This document shows, one piece after another, positions 29,405 to 39,654 of a stretch of DNA of 64,000 nucleotides. The DNA lies in the NCBI GenBank assembly GCA_019083985.1, contig JAHRCV010000001.1, positions 1,054,001 through 1,118,000 of the forward strand, given 5' to 3'. The stretch comes from Rhizobiales bacterium TNE-4 (GTDB lineage Bacteria > Pseudomonadota > Alphaproteobacteria > Rhizobiales > Beijerinckiaceae). The position numbers were made by a program, and so were the translations under genes. The notes beneath the pieces were generated by a model, which made no database searches, was not told the DNA's origin, and saw only the letters and a list, made by a program, of their open reading frames with translations. Within the stretch, counting starts at the first letter, position 1, and the number at the start of each line of letters is the position of its first letter.

Positions 29405-31504
29405 ATGCGGCCCTATCAACTCGATCCGCTGTTTGCCGGTGTTGGTGCCCTACCGGGGATCGGGCCAAAGACAGTGCCGCTTTACGATAAGCTCGTCGGC
29501 GATCACGGCCATGGCGCGCGTCTCATCGATCTCCTGTTCCATTTGCCAACGGGCGCCATCGATCGTCGCTTGGCGCCGTCCGTGGCACAGACTGAAGTGA
29601 GTCAGCCGCTGGTTGTAAAAGTGCGGGTCGAACAGCATCGGCCGCCGCCGCCCGGGCGCCGCCGGGCACCGTTCCGCGTTCTGGTGGGCGATGATACGGG
29701 CGACATCACACTCGTCTTTTTCAACGCGCCGCCGGGTCGGATCGAAAGCTTGTTGCCGCTGGGAGCCGAGCGTTATGTCGCTGGTTCCATCGAACTTTAC
29801 GATGGCAATCGGCAAATGACACATCCCGACCGGGTGATGGACGCAGAGACTTACAAACGTCTGCCGCGTTTCGAGCCCGTCTATGGGCTCACACATGGTC
29901 TATTTTCAAGCGGTGTGCAGCGCGCGGTCAGCGAAGCGTTGAAACGCTGCCCCGCCCTGCCGGAATGGCAGGATACAAGCTGGCTCGCAAAACAAGGCTC
30001 GCCGTCATTTCGTGAAGCCCTTGAGCTGTTGCATCGGCCCGATTCACTCATGGTGTTGGGGCCCGACTCAAAAGCACGGCAGCGGCTCGCCTATGACGAA
30101 CTTCTCGCCGGACAATTGGCGCTGTTGATTGTGCGCCAGTCCATGACGAAGGCGAAAGGAATCGTGCGACTTGGCGATGGTCGGATCGAGCGGAAGATCT
30201 TAGCGGCCCTGCCCTATCAACTGACGGGCGCGCAAAGTGCCGCCTTGTCCGACATCAAGAAAGATCTCGCAGCGCCCGACCGGATGTTGCGTTTGGTACA
30301 AGGCGACGTTGGCTCCGGCAAAACAATCGTCGGCCTTCTTGCGATGGCCGCTGTGGTTGAGGCTGGGCATCAAGCGGCGTTGATGGCGCCGACGGAGATT
30401 CTCGCACGCCAGCATTACGAGCGATTGAAACCACTTTGCGACGCTGCCGGTCTATCGCTTGTCCTTTTGACGGGACGTGAAAAAGGCACTGCGCGCGCGA
30501 CCGCGTTGGCTGGCCTGCTCGGGGACGTTGATATAGCGGTTGGCACCCATGCACTCTTTCAGGATGATGTTGCCTTCCGCGATCTCGGGCTTGCCGTGAT
30601 CGATGAACAACATCGCTTCGGCGTGCATCAGCGCCTCGCGCTGGGACGTAAGGGCGACGCTGTCGACATGTTGGTGATGACGGCGACACCCATCCCGCGA
30701 ACTTTGGTGCTTACCTATTTCGGCGATATGGAGGTGTCTTCACTGCGTGAGAAGCCGGCAGGTCGGCAGCCCATCGACACTCGCACTATTGCGCTAGATC
30801 GGCTTGATGAAGTTGTGCGTGGTGCCGAGCGTGCTCTTGCCCAAGGCCAGCGGATCTATTGGGTCTGCCCACTTGTGGAAGAGAACGAAGAACTGGACCT
30901 TGCTGCTGCGGAAGACCGCTTCGCCGATTTGCAGAAGATCTTTGGTGATCGCGTTGGCCTCGTCCACGGCAAGATGAAAGGCAAGGACAAGGATGCGGCT
31001 ATGGCCGCTTTTGCACGCGGTGAAACGCAGATCCTTGTCGCGACAACAGTGATCGAAGTTGGCGTGGATGTACCGGAGGCCACCATCATCATCATTGAAC
31101 ATGCCGAACGGTTTGGCCTTGCGCAGCTTCACCAATTGCGTGGCCGCGTCGGCCGCGGCTCGGGGCGTTCGACATGTCTCTTACTTTACAAAAGCCCCCT
31201 CGGGGAAGTGGCGCGCGCACGGCTCGAGACGATGCGCGAGACGGAAGACGGTTTTGTGATTGCCGAACAGGATCTGAAATTGCGCGGCGAAGGCGACGTG
31301 CTTGGTACGCGCCAATCCGGGATGCCGGGCTTCCGGCTTGCGATCCCGGAAAAACACGGGGAATTGCTGGCGGCCGCGCGTGACGACGCGAAGCTTATCT
31401 TGGCGCGCGATCCGAAACTCGAAAGCGAACGCGGTCAGGCCTTGCGGAGCCTGCTCTATCTATTTGAACGCGATGCCGCGATGCGGTTGATGCGGGCCGG
31501 CTAA
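29405..31504 (+). CDS. recG: ATP-dependent DNA helicase RecG
   Basis: Branch-migrating helicase that rescues stalled forks and processes Holliday junctions. The 699-residue protein has the N-terminal wedge domain with an OB fold (about 60-160), and superfamily 2 motifs: Walker A QGDVGSGKT near 300, the DEQH box in VIDEQHRFGVHQR near 400, TATPIPRT, and C-terminal HQLRGRVGRG. It ends flush against the opposing DUF502 gene. Confidence 0.98.
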   Translation: MRPYQLDPLFAGVGALPGIGPKTVPLYDKLVGDHGHGARLIDLLFHLPTGAIDRRLAPSVAQTEVSQPLVVKVRVEQHRPPPPGRRRAPFRVLVGDDTGDITLVFFNAPPGRIESLLPLGAERYVAGSIELYDGNRQMTHPDRVMDAETYKRLPRFEPVYGLTHGLFSSGVQRAVSEALKRCPALPEWQDTSWLAKQGSPSFREALELLHRPDSLMVLGPDSKARQRLAYDELLAGQLALLIVRQSMTKAKGIVRLGDGRIERKILAALPYQLTGAQSAALSDIKKDLAAPDRMLRLVQGDVGSGKTIVGLLAMAAVVEAGHQAALMAPTEILARQHYERLKPLCDAAGLSLVLLTGREKGTARATALAGLLGDVDIAVGTHALFQDDVAFRDLGLAVIDEQHRFGVHQRLALGRKGDAVDMLVMTATPIPRTLVLTYFGDMEVSSLREKPAGRQPIDTRTIALDRLDEVVRGAERALAQGQRIYWVCPLVEENEELDLAAAEDRFADLQKIFGDRVGLVHGKMKGKDKDAAMAAFARGETQILVATTVIEVGVDVPEATIIIIEHAERFGLAQLHQLRGRVGRGSGRSTCLLLYKSPLGEVARARLETMRETEDGFVIAEQDLKLRGEGDVLGTRQSGMPGFRLAIPEKHGELLAAARDDAKLILARDPKLESERGQALRSLLYLFERDAAMRLMRAG

Positions 31505-32236
31505 TCAGCCGCCAATTTGCTCGCCTTCGGACCCGCGGGCATCCGCGGCCAAGGCTTTCAACTTCAATTGCTGTTCGTCTGGCGTGATCAAGCCCGCCGA
31601 CATGACAATCTTGGCAGCGTCCTCGACACTGATCTTCAATTCGATGATGTCTTTGCGCGGGAGATAAAAGAAAAAGCCGGTGGTCGGGTTTGGCGTGCAG
31701 GGCAGAAAGCACGACACATAAGCATCTTTTTCCGGCAGCGACTCGTTAATCGAACCCTGCGGCGGGCCTGATAAGAACACGATCGACCACATACCCGGAC
31801 CGGGAAACTGCACAAGTGCGGCGGTGCGGAAGGACGAGCCCTGCTGCGAGAAGACCGTCTCGAAGATCTGCTTCATCCCGCGATAAAGACTGCGGACGAC
31901 GGGCATGCGGCCAAGCAATAGGTCGGAGATATCCAGCAATGACCGGCCGACAATGCTCGCCGTCAGGAAGCCAAGAATGGTCAGGCCCATCAAAGCGATC
32001 AGGAGGCCGAAGCCGGGGATATTGAGTGGCAACTCGGTATATTGGCTGGCTGGCAACCATGGTTTGACCCAGCCATCGACCAAATTGATGAACCACCACG
32101 TGATGTAGAGCGTGATGGCCAAAGGCCCGGCCACGACGAGTCCGGTCAAAAAATAGGCACGCAGCTTCTGCCCGAAAGATGCCTTGGGCTTGTCCTGCGG
32201 TGGCGTAATCAGCGGAATCGTATTCGGTTCTGTCAT
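31505..32236 (-). CDS. DUF502 family membrane protein
   Basis: A 243-residue protein with two N-terminal membrane helices (about 28-50 and 78-100) and a soluble C-terminal domain. LRAYFLTGLVVAGPLAITLYITWW and IPGFGLLIALMGLTILGF are hallmarks of DUF502. RMPVVRSLYRGMKQIFETV follows, as in the family. Function is unknown. It lies 45 bases after glmS on the same strand, an arrangement repeated in other alphaproteobacteria, and converges on recG. Confidence 0.92.
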   Translation of the reverse strand: MTEPNTIPLITPPQDKPKASFGQKLRAYFLTGLVVAGPLAITLYITWWFINLVDGWVKPWLPASQYTELPLNIPGFGLLIALMGLTILGFLTASIVGRSLLDISDLLLGRMPVVRSLYRGMKQIFETVFSQQGSSFRTAALVQFPGPGMWSIVFLSGPPQGSINESLPEKDAYVSCFLPCTPNPTTGFFFYLPRKDIIELKISVEDAAKIVMSAGLITPDEQQLKLKALAADARGSEGEQIGG

Positions 32237-32281
32237 GGCCGTTCGGAAAGGACGCCCCTGATTGAGACTAAGCCCTCTTCC

Positions 32282-34108
32282 TTACTCGACCGTGACCGAT
32301 TTCGCGAGGTTTCTCGGTTGGTCGACATCTTTGCCGAGCAGGAAGGCCGTCCAATAGGCCAGCAACTGGACCGGAACGGCATAGGGGATGGCGGCAAAGT
32401 CGGTGGCCATGGCGGGCATGGCGACATGGGCAATCCCCGCAAGGCCGCTCTGTTCCGCTGCTTCATCTTCCGCGATCAGGATGATGTTGCCGCCGCGGGC
32501 GGCCACTTCCTGCATGTTCGAGATCGTCTTTTCGTAGAGCGGATCATGCGGCGCGATCACGATGACGGGCATTTTCTCGTCAATGAGCGCGATCGGCCCG
32601 TGTTTCAATTCACCAGCAGCATAGGCTTCGGCGTGAATATAGGAGATTTCCTTGAGCTTGAGCGCGCCTTCGAGGGCCAGCGGATACGCTGTGCCGCGCC
32701 CGAGATAGAGAACATCCGTCGCCTTGGTGAGGCGTTGGGCGATGTCGCGGATGGCCGGCTCACGGTGCAGCGCCTCGGAGATGCGGCCGGGCGTGAGGAT
32801 CAATTCATTGACGAGGCGCGCGGCTTCATCACGGCCCAAAGTGCCACGTGCGACGCCTGCAGAAATCGCAAGACAGGCCAAAACCGCCAATTGGCACGTG
32901 AAGGCCTTCGTTGAGGCGACGCCGATTTCCGGCCCACTCAAGATCGGGGCGATGATGTCGCTTTCACGCGCTATCGTCGAGGTGGTGACGTTGACGACGC
33001 TGAGGATCTTCTGCCCGTTCTCTTTCGCATAACGCAAGGCAGCCAAGGTGTCGGCTGTCTCGCCCGATTGCGAGATGAAGAGGGCGAGCCCCTTCTCTGG
33101 TAATGGTGCTTCGCGATAGCGGAATTCGGAGGCGACATCGATTTCGACCGGCAGGCGGGCATACCGCTCAAACCAATACTTAGCGATATAGCCAGCGAGA
33201 TAGGCGGTGCCGCAAGCTGAGATGGTCAGCCGCGTCAAATCTTTCCAATCGAACGGCAGCGTGAAGGGCAGCGCCACTTCTGCTTTGGCCATATCGAGAT
33301 AATGCGCGAGCGTGCGTCCCACGACTTCCGGCTGCTCGTGAATTTCCTTTGCCATGAAGTGGCGATGATTGCCCTTATCGACAAGGAAAGCGCCAGCGCT
33401 CGTCTTCTGGGTTTTTCGCGCGACCTTGTTATTTTTGGCATCACGAAAATCATGGTCGGTACGCGTCAATACTACCCAATCGCCATCATCAAGATAGGTG
33501 ATCGTATCGGTGAAGGGTGCAAGCGCCAAAGCGTCCGAGCCTAAATACATCTCGCCATCACCATGGCCGACGGCAAGCGGCGCCCCTTGGCGGGCACCGA
33601 TCATCAAATCAGGCTCGCCTTCGAAAATGAACGCCAGCGCAAACGCGCCGCGCAATTGCGGCAAGGCACGCGCAACGGCTGTGCGGGGATCATTCGTTGT
33701 CGCCAATTCGCGCGTGACAAGCTGGGCGACAACTTCGGTGTCGGTCTCGGTTTTGAAGACGATCCCCTCGCCTTCCATCATCTTCCTCAATTCACGGAAA
33801 TTTTCGATGATGCCATTATGCACGACTGCAAGCTTGTCGGTGGCATGCGGGTGCGCATTGTTCGCCGTCGGCTTGCCATGCGTGGCCCAGCGTGTGTGGC
33901 CAATCGCGATCGTCCCCTTGAGCGGATGGGTGTCGAGCTTGTTGGCGAGATTGCGCAATTTCCCTTCGGCACGCAGACGGGTGATGTGGCCATCCTCGAG
34001 CGTCGCAACACCAGCGGAATCGTAACCGCGATATTCAAGCCGCTTCAGAGCTTCAACCACCAAGGGTGCAGCCTTTTCACGACCCAAAATGCCGACAATG
34101 CCGCACAT
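32282..34108 (-). CDS. glmS: Glucosamine-6-phosphate synthase (glutamine amidotransferase)
   Basis: Makes glucosamine-6-phosphate from fructose-6-phosphate and glutamine, the first committed step to UDP-GlcNAc. The 608-residue protein has the amidotransferase domain with nucleophile Cys2 (MCGIVGILG), two SIS sugar-isomerase domains with TISACGTAY and ISQSGETADT, and the C-terminal KSVTVE. It follows glmU by 89 bases on the same strand, so two steps of the UDP-GlcNAc pathway are linked. Confidence 0.98.
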   Translation of the reverse strand: MCGIVGILGREKAAPLVVEALKRLEYRGYDSAGVATLEDGHITRLRAEGKLRNLANKLDTHPLKGTIAIGHTRWATHGKPTANNAHPHATDKLAVVHNGIIENFRELRKMMEGEGIVFKTETDTEVVAQLVTRELATTNDPRTAVARALPQLRGAFALAFIFEGEPDLMIGARQGAPLAVGHGDGEMYLGSDALALAPFTDTITYLDDGDWVVLTRTDHDFRDAKNNKVARKTQKTSAGAFLVDKGNHRHFMAKEIHEQPEVVGRTLAHYLDMAKAEVALPFTLPFDWKDLTRLTISACGTAYLAGYIAKYWFERYARLPVEIDVASEFRYREAPLPEKGLALFISQSGETADTLAALRYAKENGQKILSVVNVTTSTIARESDIIAPILSGPEIGVASTKAFTCQLAVLACLAISAGVARGTLGRDEAARLVNELILTPGRISEALHREPAIRDIAQRLTKATDVLYLGRGTAYPLALEGALKLKEISYIHAEAYAAGELKHGPIALIDEKMPVIVIAPHDPLYEKTISNMQEVAARGGNIILIAEDEAAEQSGLAGIAHVAMPAMATDFAAIPYAVPVQLLAYWTAFLLGKDVDQPRNLAKSVTVE

Positions 34109-34197
34109 ATAATTTTACCCTTTTGATCGATCAGGCTCTGGATAGAAGCCCAAGCCACGCGGCTCAAATCAACTTGCGTATCGGAATGTAACGTGGA

Positions 34198-35556
34198 TTA
34201 AGCCTTGTCCTTGCCTTTGGAGGCGCGGAACCGCTTTGCCCACCCATCACGGTTGACCTGCCGGCCGCGTGCGACCGCAAGCGCATCGGCAGGCACATCT
34301 TCAGTGATCACGGAGCCTGAGCCGACATAGGCGCCATCGGCAATGGTAACGGGAGCAACGAGCGAAGAATTCGAGCCTATAAAAGCACCCGACCCGATCT
34401 CCGTCCGGAACTTGCCGAAGCCGTCATAATTGCAGGTGATGGTTCCCGCCCCAACATTAGCGTCGGCGCCGACGGAAGCATCACCGATGTAGCTGAGATG
34501 ATTGATCTTGGCGCCTGTGCCGATCTTGGCATTTTTGGTCTCGACGAAATTGCCAATCTTGCCGCGCGCTGCGATGTCGCTGCCGGGCCGGATGCGTGCA
34601 AAGGGACCAATCTGTGCGGCATTGCCGATCGATGCGCCTTCGATATGGCTGAAGGCATGGATCGTAGCATTGTCGGCGATGGTTACATTTGGGCCAAAGA
34701 CGACATGGGGTTCGATCATGACGTCCTTGCCGACACTTGTATCAGCCCAGAAGAACACTGTTTCTGGGGCGATCAGCGTCGCGCCGTCGCGCATGGCTTT
34801 TTCGCGCAGCCGTGTCTGCATCGCCGCCTCCGCCTGAGCGAGTTGGACGCGATCATTGACGCCCATCACTTCGGCTTCATCCGCAATCACCGCGCCCGTC
34901 TTGCCGCCATCTTGGCGGGCCAAAGCGACGAGATCGGTCAGGTAATATTCTTTCTGTGCATTATCGTTCTGAATGCGCTTCAAAAGCGGCAAGGCCTTCT
35001 GGGCGTCGACTGCCATTAACCCCGCATTACAGAGCCGCACAGCGCGCTCCGCTTCCGATGCGTCCTTGTATTCGCGAATGGCGGTCAGCGTGTCGCCTTG
35101 CATCAGGAGACGACCATAGCCTGTGGGATCGCGGGCTTCGAAACCGAGGGCGGCAACAGTGCTACCACTGGCGAGTACAGCACGTAGACTGGCCAAGGTG
35201 GTTGAGGTCACGAGCGGTGTATCCGCAAACAGGATGACGCAATCGTCAATCCCGGCGCGCGCCGCATCGCTCAACGGGGCTTCCGCCGCCAAAACGGCGT
35301 GGGCTGTCCCTTTGCGTTCTGTCTGCACACAGACGGTGACGTCAGGACGAACAGAGCGTGCATAGGCCGCCACATCATCGCGGCCGGGCCCGACCACAAC
35401 TATCACGCGTTCGGCATCCGAGGCTGCGAGGAGGACGTGTCCGAGCATCGGGCGGCCCGCAACCGTGTGTAGCACCTTCGGCTTGGTGGAACGCATGCGC
35501 GTCCCTTCCCCGGCTGCGAGGATCACGGCAACAAGACGACGCGGTGTTGCGGACAT
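34198..35556 (-). CDS. glmU: Bifunctional UDP-GlcNAc pyrophosphorylase / GlcN-1-P acetyltransferase
   Basis: Catalyses the last two steps to UDP-GlcNAc. The 452-residue protein has an N-terminal nucleotidyltransferase domain with [18 protein letters not shown] (near 12-30) and a C-terminal left-handed beta-helix of hexapeptide repeats with [21 protein letters not shown]. The ATG at 35556 fits the family; the frame is open to a TTG at 35574. It is the first gene of the glmU-glmS-DUF502 group and divergent from opgG across a 291-base gap. Confidence 0.97.
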   Translation of the reverse strand: MSATPRRLVAVILAAGEGTRMRSTKPKVLHTVAGRPMLGHVLLAASDAERVIVVVGPGRDDVAAYARSVRPDVTVCVQTERKGTAHAVLAAEAPLSDAARAGIDDCVILFADTPLVTSTTLASLRAVLASGSTVAALGFEARDPTGYGRLLMQGDTLTAIREYKDASEAERAVRLCNAGLMAVDAQKALPLLKRIQNDNAQKEYYLTDLVALARQDGGKTGAVIADEAEVMGVNDRVQLAQAEAAMQTRLREKAMRDGATLIAPETVFFWADTSVGKDVMIEPHVVFGPNVTIADNATIHAFSHIEGASIGNAAQIGPFARIRPGSDIAARGKIGNFVETKNAKIGTGAKINHLSYIGDASVGADANVGAGTITCNYDGFGKFRTEIGSGAFIGSNSSLVAPVTIADGAYVGSGSVITEDVPADALAVARGRQVNRDGWAKRFRASKGKDKA

Positions 35557-35847
35557 GGGCGGTCTCACCTTCAAAACGCGAACAGCTCCTGGCCGGAGCC
35601 CCCTGGCACGCCTTCTAGACGGTTGCCCCGCGTCATGGCCAGCCCGGTCGGCGCAGGTTCGGCCGTGGGGGCTTTCCGCGCGTTAAGCTATTTCGACAAC
35701 AGGGTTGAAATAACATGACTTTCCCCCTCGCCAGAAGAGGCGAATGTGCTATGGAGAGACTGCATTTCGGTTGCCTAAAGCTTGGGCGCTGGCGTGTAAG
35801 GAGACCGGTCGTCCGGTCTGGTCGCATTCTTATCCAAAGTTGATTCG
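35557..35847. promoter_or_regulatory. Divergent promoter region between glmU and opgG, with inverted repeat
   Basis: This 291-base gap holds no gene. It must contain the promoters of glmU (-) and of the opgG unit (+). TTTCGAC at 35691-35697 and GTTGAAA at 35704-35710 form an inverted repeat with one mismatch and a six-base spacer, a reasonable operator candidate. I could not assign -35 and -10 boxes with confidence. Confidence 0.45.
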
Positions 35848-37428
35848 ATGGCCGGCGCCATTCCGCCTTTCCCCGCCCCTGGCTTTGATCCGGCCCGCCG
35901 CGCGGCGTTGCGGTTTGGTCTGGGAGCCGTCGCGAGCGTTTTGGCCGCTCCCGTATTCGCCCAGAGCTTCGCCACCACAGCCATTCAGCAGACGCTTGGG
36001 GATGGGCAAAAGTTTTCCCCCTCGCTCGTCGTAGATCTCGCGCGGCTTTTGTCGAAGCGTTCTTACACGCCGCCTCCCACGGATCTGCCCGACCCGCTCA
36101 ACAATCTCAATTACGAAAATTACATTGGCATTCGTGCCCTGCCCGGTGCGCAGATTTGGGGCGGCGAAAACCGTCCTTTCGTCGTCGAGCCGCTCCATCG
36201 CGGTTACGCCTTTCAGGCGCAAGTGACGCTGTTCGTCGTCGAAGATTCAACGGTCCGCCGGATCGTCTATGACAGAACAAAATTCGACTACGGCAAGTTG
36301 CAGCCACCTGCGACCATGCCCGACCTCGGATTTTCCGGTTTCCGCGTGCTTGGCGATGCGCAAGACGGCAAGATGCGCGAAGTTGGCATCTTCCAAGGCG
36401 CGACCTTCTTCCGCTCTTCAGCGCGTTACCAAAATCTCGGTGTGATGGCGCGTGGCTTGACGCTGAAAGCCGGCGACAGCAAGGGTGAGGAATTCCCAGC
36501 CTTCCGCGCCTTCTGGATCGAGCAGCCCGGACAAGGTTCGGACAATCTCGTTATTCATGCGCTGCTCGACAGCGAGAGCGTGACGGGTGCCTATCGTTTC
36601 ATTCTGCGTGCCAGCGATGTCTCGATCATCGATACAGAGCTGACGCTCTTTGCCCGCACGCCGGTTGAAAATGTCGGCATTGCTGGGATGACCTCGACCT
36701 ATTTTTTCGGGCCGAACACCCGTCGCAACAATGACGATCCACGCCCGGCGGTTTTCGAATCCTCCGGCCTGTCGATCCACAATGGCAATAATGAGTGGAT
36801 CTACCGGCCGCTCAACAATCCCGACATGTTGCAAATCTCAAGCTTCGTTGATCCCTCGCCAAAGGGGTTTGGGCTGGTGCAAAGGCTGCGCGATTTTCGT
36901 GATTTCCGTGATGGCGACCAGAATTTCGAGCGTCGCCCCTCGCTCTGGATCGAACCCATTGGTGAGTGGGGCCAAGGCATGGTCCAGCTGATCGAGATCC
37001 CGACCGAGAACGAAATCAACGACAATGTGATCGCCTATTGGCGGCCGAAACAGGCGCTCCAGCCGGGGGCGGAAACCTTCTTCGCCTATCGGCAGTTCTG
37101 GAGCTGGCAGCCACCGGACCGGCCGGACCTCGCCATCGTCATGGATACGCGGACGGGTTCAGCCGGAGGCCGTCGCCGCCGTTTCGTCGTCGATTTCGTG
37201 GGTGAGGCCTTCAAACAGCCCCAATTGCTGGCCGAGATGAAACCCGTCTTGGGAGCGGCGCCGGGGCAAGTGTCGGGCTTGCGCGTATGGACCTATCCGG
37301 AGCAGAAATTGGTGCGCGTCGGATTCGTGCTTGATCCGGGCGGGGAGAACGCGAGCGAGTTGCGTCTTCTTCTGGAATCGAACGGCAGGCCGCTGACGGA
37401 AACATGGCTCTATCGCTGGACGCCTTGA
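35848..37428 (+). CDS. opgG: Glucan biosynthesis protein OpgG/OpgD (MdoG family)
   Basis: Periplasmic protein required for osmoregulated periplasmic glucan (OPG) synthesis, acting with the membrane synthase OpgH. The 526-residue protein has a signal region with a twin-arginine-like start (ARRAALRFGLGAVASVLAAPVFAQ, about 16-39), then the MdoG domain with YENYIGIRALPGAQIWG and SIHNGNNEWIYRPLNNP. A Tat-type signal is a feature of E. coli OpgD, so OpgD is an alternative name. Its end overlaps the opgH start by 25 bases, so the two are coupled. It is the first gene of an apparent six-gene unit. Confidence 0.94.
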   Translation: MAGAIPPFPAPGFDPARRAALRFGLGAVASVLAAPVFAQSFATTAIQQTLGDGQKFSPSLVVDLARLLSKRSYTPPPTDLPDPLNNLNYENYIGIRALPGAQIWGGENRPFVVEPLHRGYAFQAQVTLFVVEDSTVRRIVYDRTKFDYGKLQPPATMPDLGFSGFRVLGDAQDGKMREVGIFQGATFFRSSARYQNLGVMARGLTLKAGDSKGEEFPAFRAFWIEQPGQGSDNLVIHALLDSESVTGAYRFILRASDVSIIDTELTLFARTPVENVGIAGMTSTYFFGPNTRRNNDDPRPAVFESSGLSIHNGNNEWIYRPLNNPDMLQISSFVDPSPKGFGLVQRLRDFRDFRDGDQNFERRPSLWIEPIGEWGQGMVQLIEIPTENEINDNVIAYWRPKQALQPGAETFFAYRQFWSWQPPDRPDLAIVMDTRTGSAGGRRRRFVVDFVGEAFKQPQLLAEMKPVLGAAPGQVSGLRVWTYPEQKLVRVGFVLDPGGENASELRLLLESNGRPLTETWLYRWTP

Positions 37429-39590
37429 CGCAAGACCGCGCCCTTGAAGGCGGCGCCATGGGCGACCCCGCACGCGCGGATGCGCCTGCCCTGCCCCCTG
37501 AAAACCGCCTCGACATGCCCGTGCAGTCGCTGCGCCGCTTTGGTGCGGCCGAGGTGCGTAAGCCGATCAAGCCTTATCGGCCGCCCTATCTGTCACGCCT
37601 GTTTGTGTTCGGCGGCGGCTTGGCGCTGACGGGCTGGGGTGCTTTCGAGATGTACCGTGTCGTCTCGGTCTCGTCGGTCACCCTGCTGCAATGGGCGCTG
37701 CTTGCGCTCTTCACGATCAATTTCTCATGGATTGCGATTGCGTTTACGAGCGCGATCGTTGGCTTTGTCGGCGAGATCCGTCGCAAAGCCACACCGGCCC
37801 TGCCCGCGAAGCTGAAGGCACGCACTGCCGTCTTATCGCCCGTCTATAACGAGGCGACCGCGCGCGTGTTCGCCTCGCTCTATGCGATGATCGAAGAGAT
37901 CGAGAAAACCGGACAAATCGCGCATTTCGATTTCTTCATCCTGTCCGACACAACGCAGCCTGACGCGTGGATTGCCGAGGAGCGCGCATTCCGCGATCTG
38001 CGGGTGCGCCTCGCTGGGCGTGCTCAGGTTTATTACCGGCACCGTCCGAAGAATGTCGGACGTAAAGCGGGGAATATCGAGGATTTCGTCACGCGCTGGG
38101 GCGGTTCTTACGAGCATATGCTGGTGCTCGATGCCGACAGTCTGATGACGGGTCATTGCATCGTCTCGCTCGCCGCAGCCATGGAAGCCGACCCCGATTC
38201 GGGGATCATCCAATCGCTGCCCTTGATCATCAACCGCAACACGCTGTTCGCCCGTCTGCAGCAATTTGCAGCGCGGTACTACGGTCCCATCATTGCCACG
38301 GGTCTCGCGATCTGGTCCGGCCGCGATGGCAATTACTGGGGCCATAACGCGATCATCCGCACGCGCGCCTTCGCCGACCATTGCGGCATGCCAACATTGT
38401 CCGGCAAGCCGCCCTTTGGTGGCCATATCCTCAGCCATGATTTCGTCGAGGCGGCGCTGATCCGCCGCGCTGGCTGGTCGGTCTATATGCTGCCCGATCT
38501 CGAAGGCTCATATGAAGAAAGCCCACCCTCTTTGATCGACCTTGCGACGCGTGACCGGCGTTGGTGCCAAGGCAATCTGCAACACACGCGCGTGATCGGT
38601 GCCGCTGGTCTCAAGCTTGCGACCCGGCAGCATTTTGCCACCGGCATCATGTCCTACCTCGCTTCGCCCTTGTGGCTCCTGCAACTCATCGTCGGCATTA
38701 TGCTGGTGTTGCAGACGCGCTATGTGCGGCCGGAATATTTTACCAAAGAATTTTCGCTCTTTCCGGCCTGGCCGCGGTTTGATGCGGAACGCGCGTTGCA
38801 ATTGTTCGGCATCACAATGCTGATCCTGCTGGCACCGAAATTCTTCGGCCTTCTACTCGCCTTGTTCCGGCGGGCGGAGCGGCAAGCGGCCGGTGGCGGA
38901 TTTCTGCTGATCATGTCGGCCCTGATCGAGATCATCGCCTCCGCACTTCTCGCGCCGATCCTCATGGTCATCCAATCGGGTGTGGTCGTTCAGATCGTGT
39001 TGGGACGCGATGCAGGTTGGAATCCGCAGCGCCGCGACGATGGCTCGATCCCGTTCCGCGATATCGTCCGTCGTCATCGGATGCAAACGGCGCTCGGTGT
39101 CATCACCGGCGTGTCGGCGTTTCTTCTCGCCCCGTCCCTCGCCGGTTGGATGTCGCCCACCATCATCGGGCTTGTTCTCTCGATCCCGATTTCGGCGGCC
39201 TCAGGGATGCTCTCCATCGGCCTTGCCCTCAAGAGTATGGGCCTCTTGATGACGCCTGAGGAAGCGTCACCACCACCAATCGCCACCCGTGCCAATACAT
39301 TGATGCGCGAATTTGCCGCGATGGGTTTTGATGATGACAATGGCCTACGCGCGCTTCATGCCGATGAGGCTTTGCGGCACTTCCATCTGACCGAATTACC
39401 GCCCGGCGAGCCGCGGAAACGCGGCGCTGTGCAGCCAGAACGTGCCATTGCTGAAGCGCGCATTCGCGACGCCGAGAGTGCGGATGACGTCATTGCGTTC
39501 ATTCAACCTAAGGAAGCAATGGCACTTCTAAGCGACCGCGGGTTGATTGCCATGTTCGCGCAATTGCCGGCGCATAGCACAGCGGCTTAA
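37404..39590 (+). CDS. opgH: Glucans biosynthesis glucosyltransferase OpgH (MdoH)
   Basis: Inner-membrane GT2-family glucosyltransferase that builds the linear beta-1,2-glucan backbone of OPGs from UDP-glucose. The 728-residue protein has two N-terminal membrane helices (about 65-120), the glycosyltransferase domain with SPVYNEA, LSDTTQPD, VLDADS and SHDFVEA, and the acceptor motif RDRRWCQGN, then about five or six membrane helices. The length is shorter than E. coli OpgH (about 850), mainly at the N- and C-terminal cytoplasmic ends. It overlaps opgG at the start. Confidence 0.95.
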   Translation: MALSLDALTQDRALEGGAMGDPARADAPALPPENRLDMPVQSLRRFGAAEVRKPIKPYRPPYLSRLFVFGGGLALTGWGAFEMYRVVSVSSVTLLQWALLALFTINFSWIAIAFTSAIVGFVGEIRRKATPALPAKLKARTAVLSPVYNEATARVFASLYAMIEEIEKTGQIAHFDFFILSDTTQPDAWIAEERAFRDLRVRLAGRAQVYYRHRPKNVGRKAGNIEDFVTRWGGSYEHMLVLDADSLMTGHCIVSLAAAMEADPDSGIIQSLPLIINRNTLFARLQQFAARYYGPIIATGLAIWSGRDGNYWGHNAIIRTRAFADHCGMPTLSGKPPFGGHILSHDFVEAALIRRAGWSVYMLPDLEGSYEESPPSLIDLATRDRRWCQGNLQHTRVIGAAGLKLATRQHFATGIMSYLASPLWLLQLIVGIMLVLQTRYVRPEYFTKEFSLFPAWPRFDAERALQLFGITMLILLAPKFFGLLLALFRRAERQAAGGGFLLIMSALIEIIASALLAPILMVIQSGVVVQIVLGRDAGWNPQRRDDGSIPFRDIVRRHRMQTALGVITGVSAFLLAPSLAGWMSPTIIGLVLSIPISAASGMLSIGLALKSMGLLMTPEEASPPPIATRANTLMREFAAMGFDDDNGLRALHADEALRHFHLTELPPGEPRKRGAVQPERAIAEARIRDAESADDVIAFIQPKEAMALLSDRGLIAMFAQLPAHSTAA

Positions 39591-39654
39591 CTGGCCAAAA
39601 TGAGCACCCGCCCGGTATCATTCGCCATCGAATAAAGAGACAGTTCGGCTCGTA

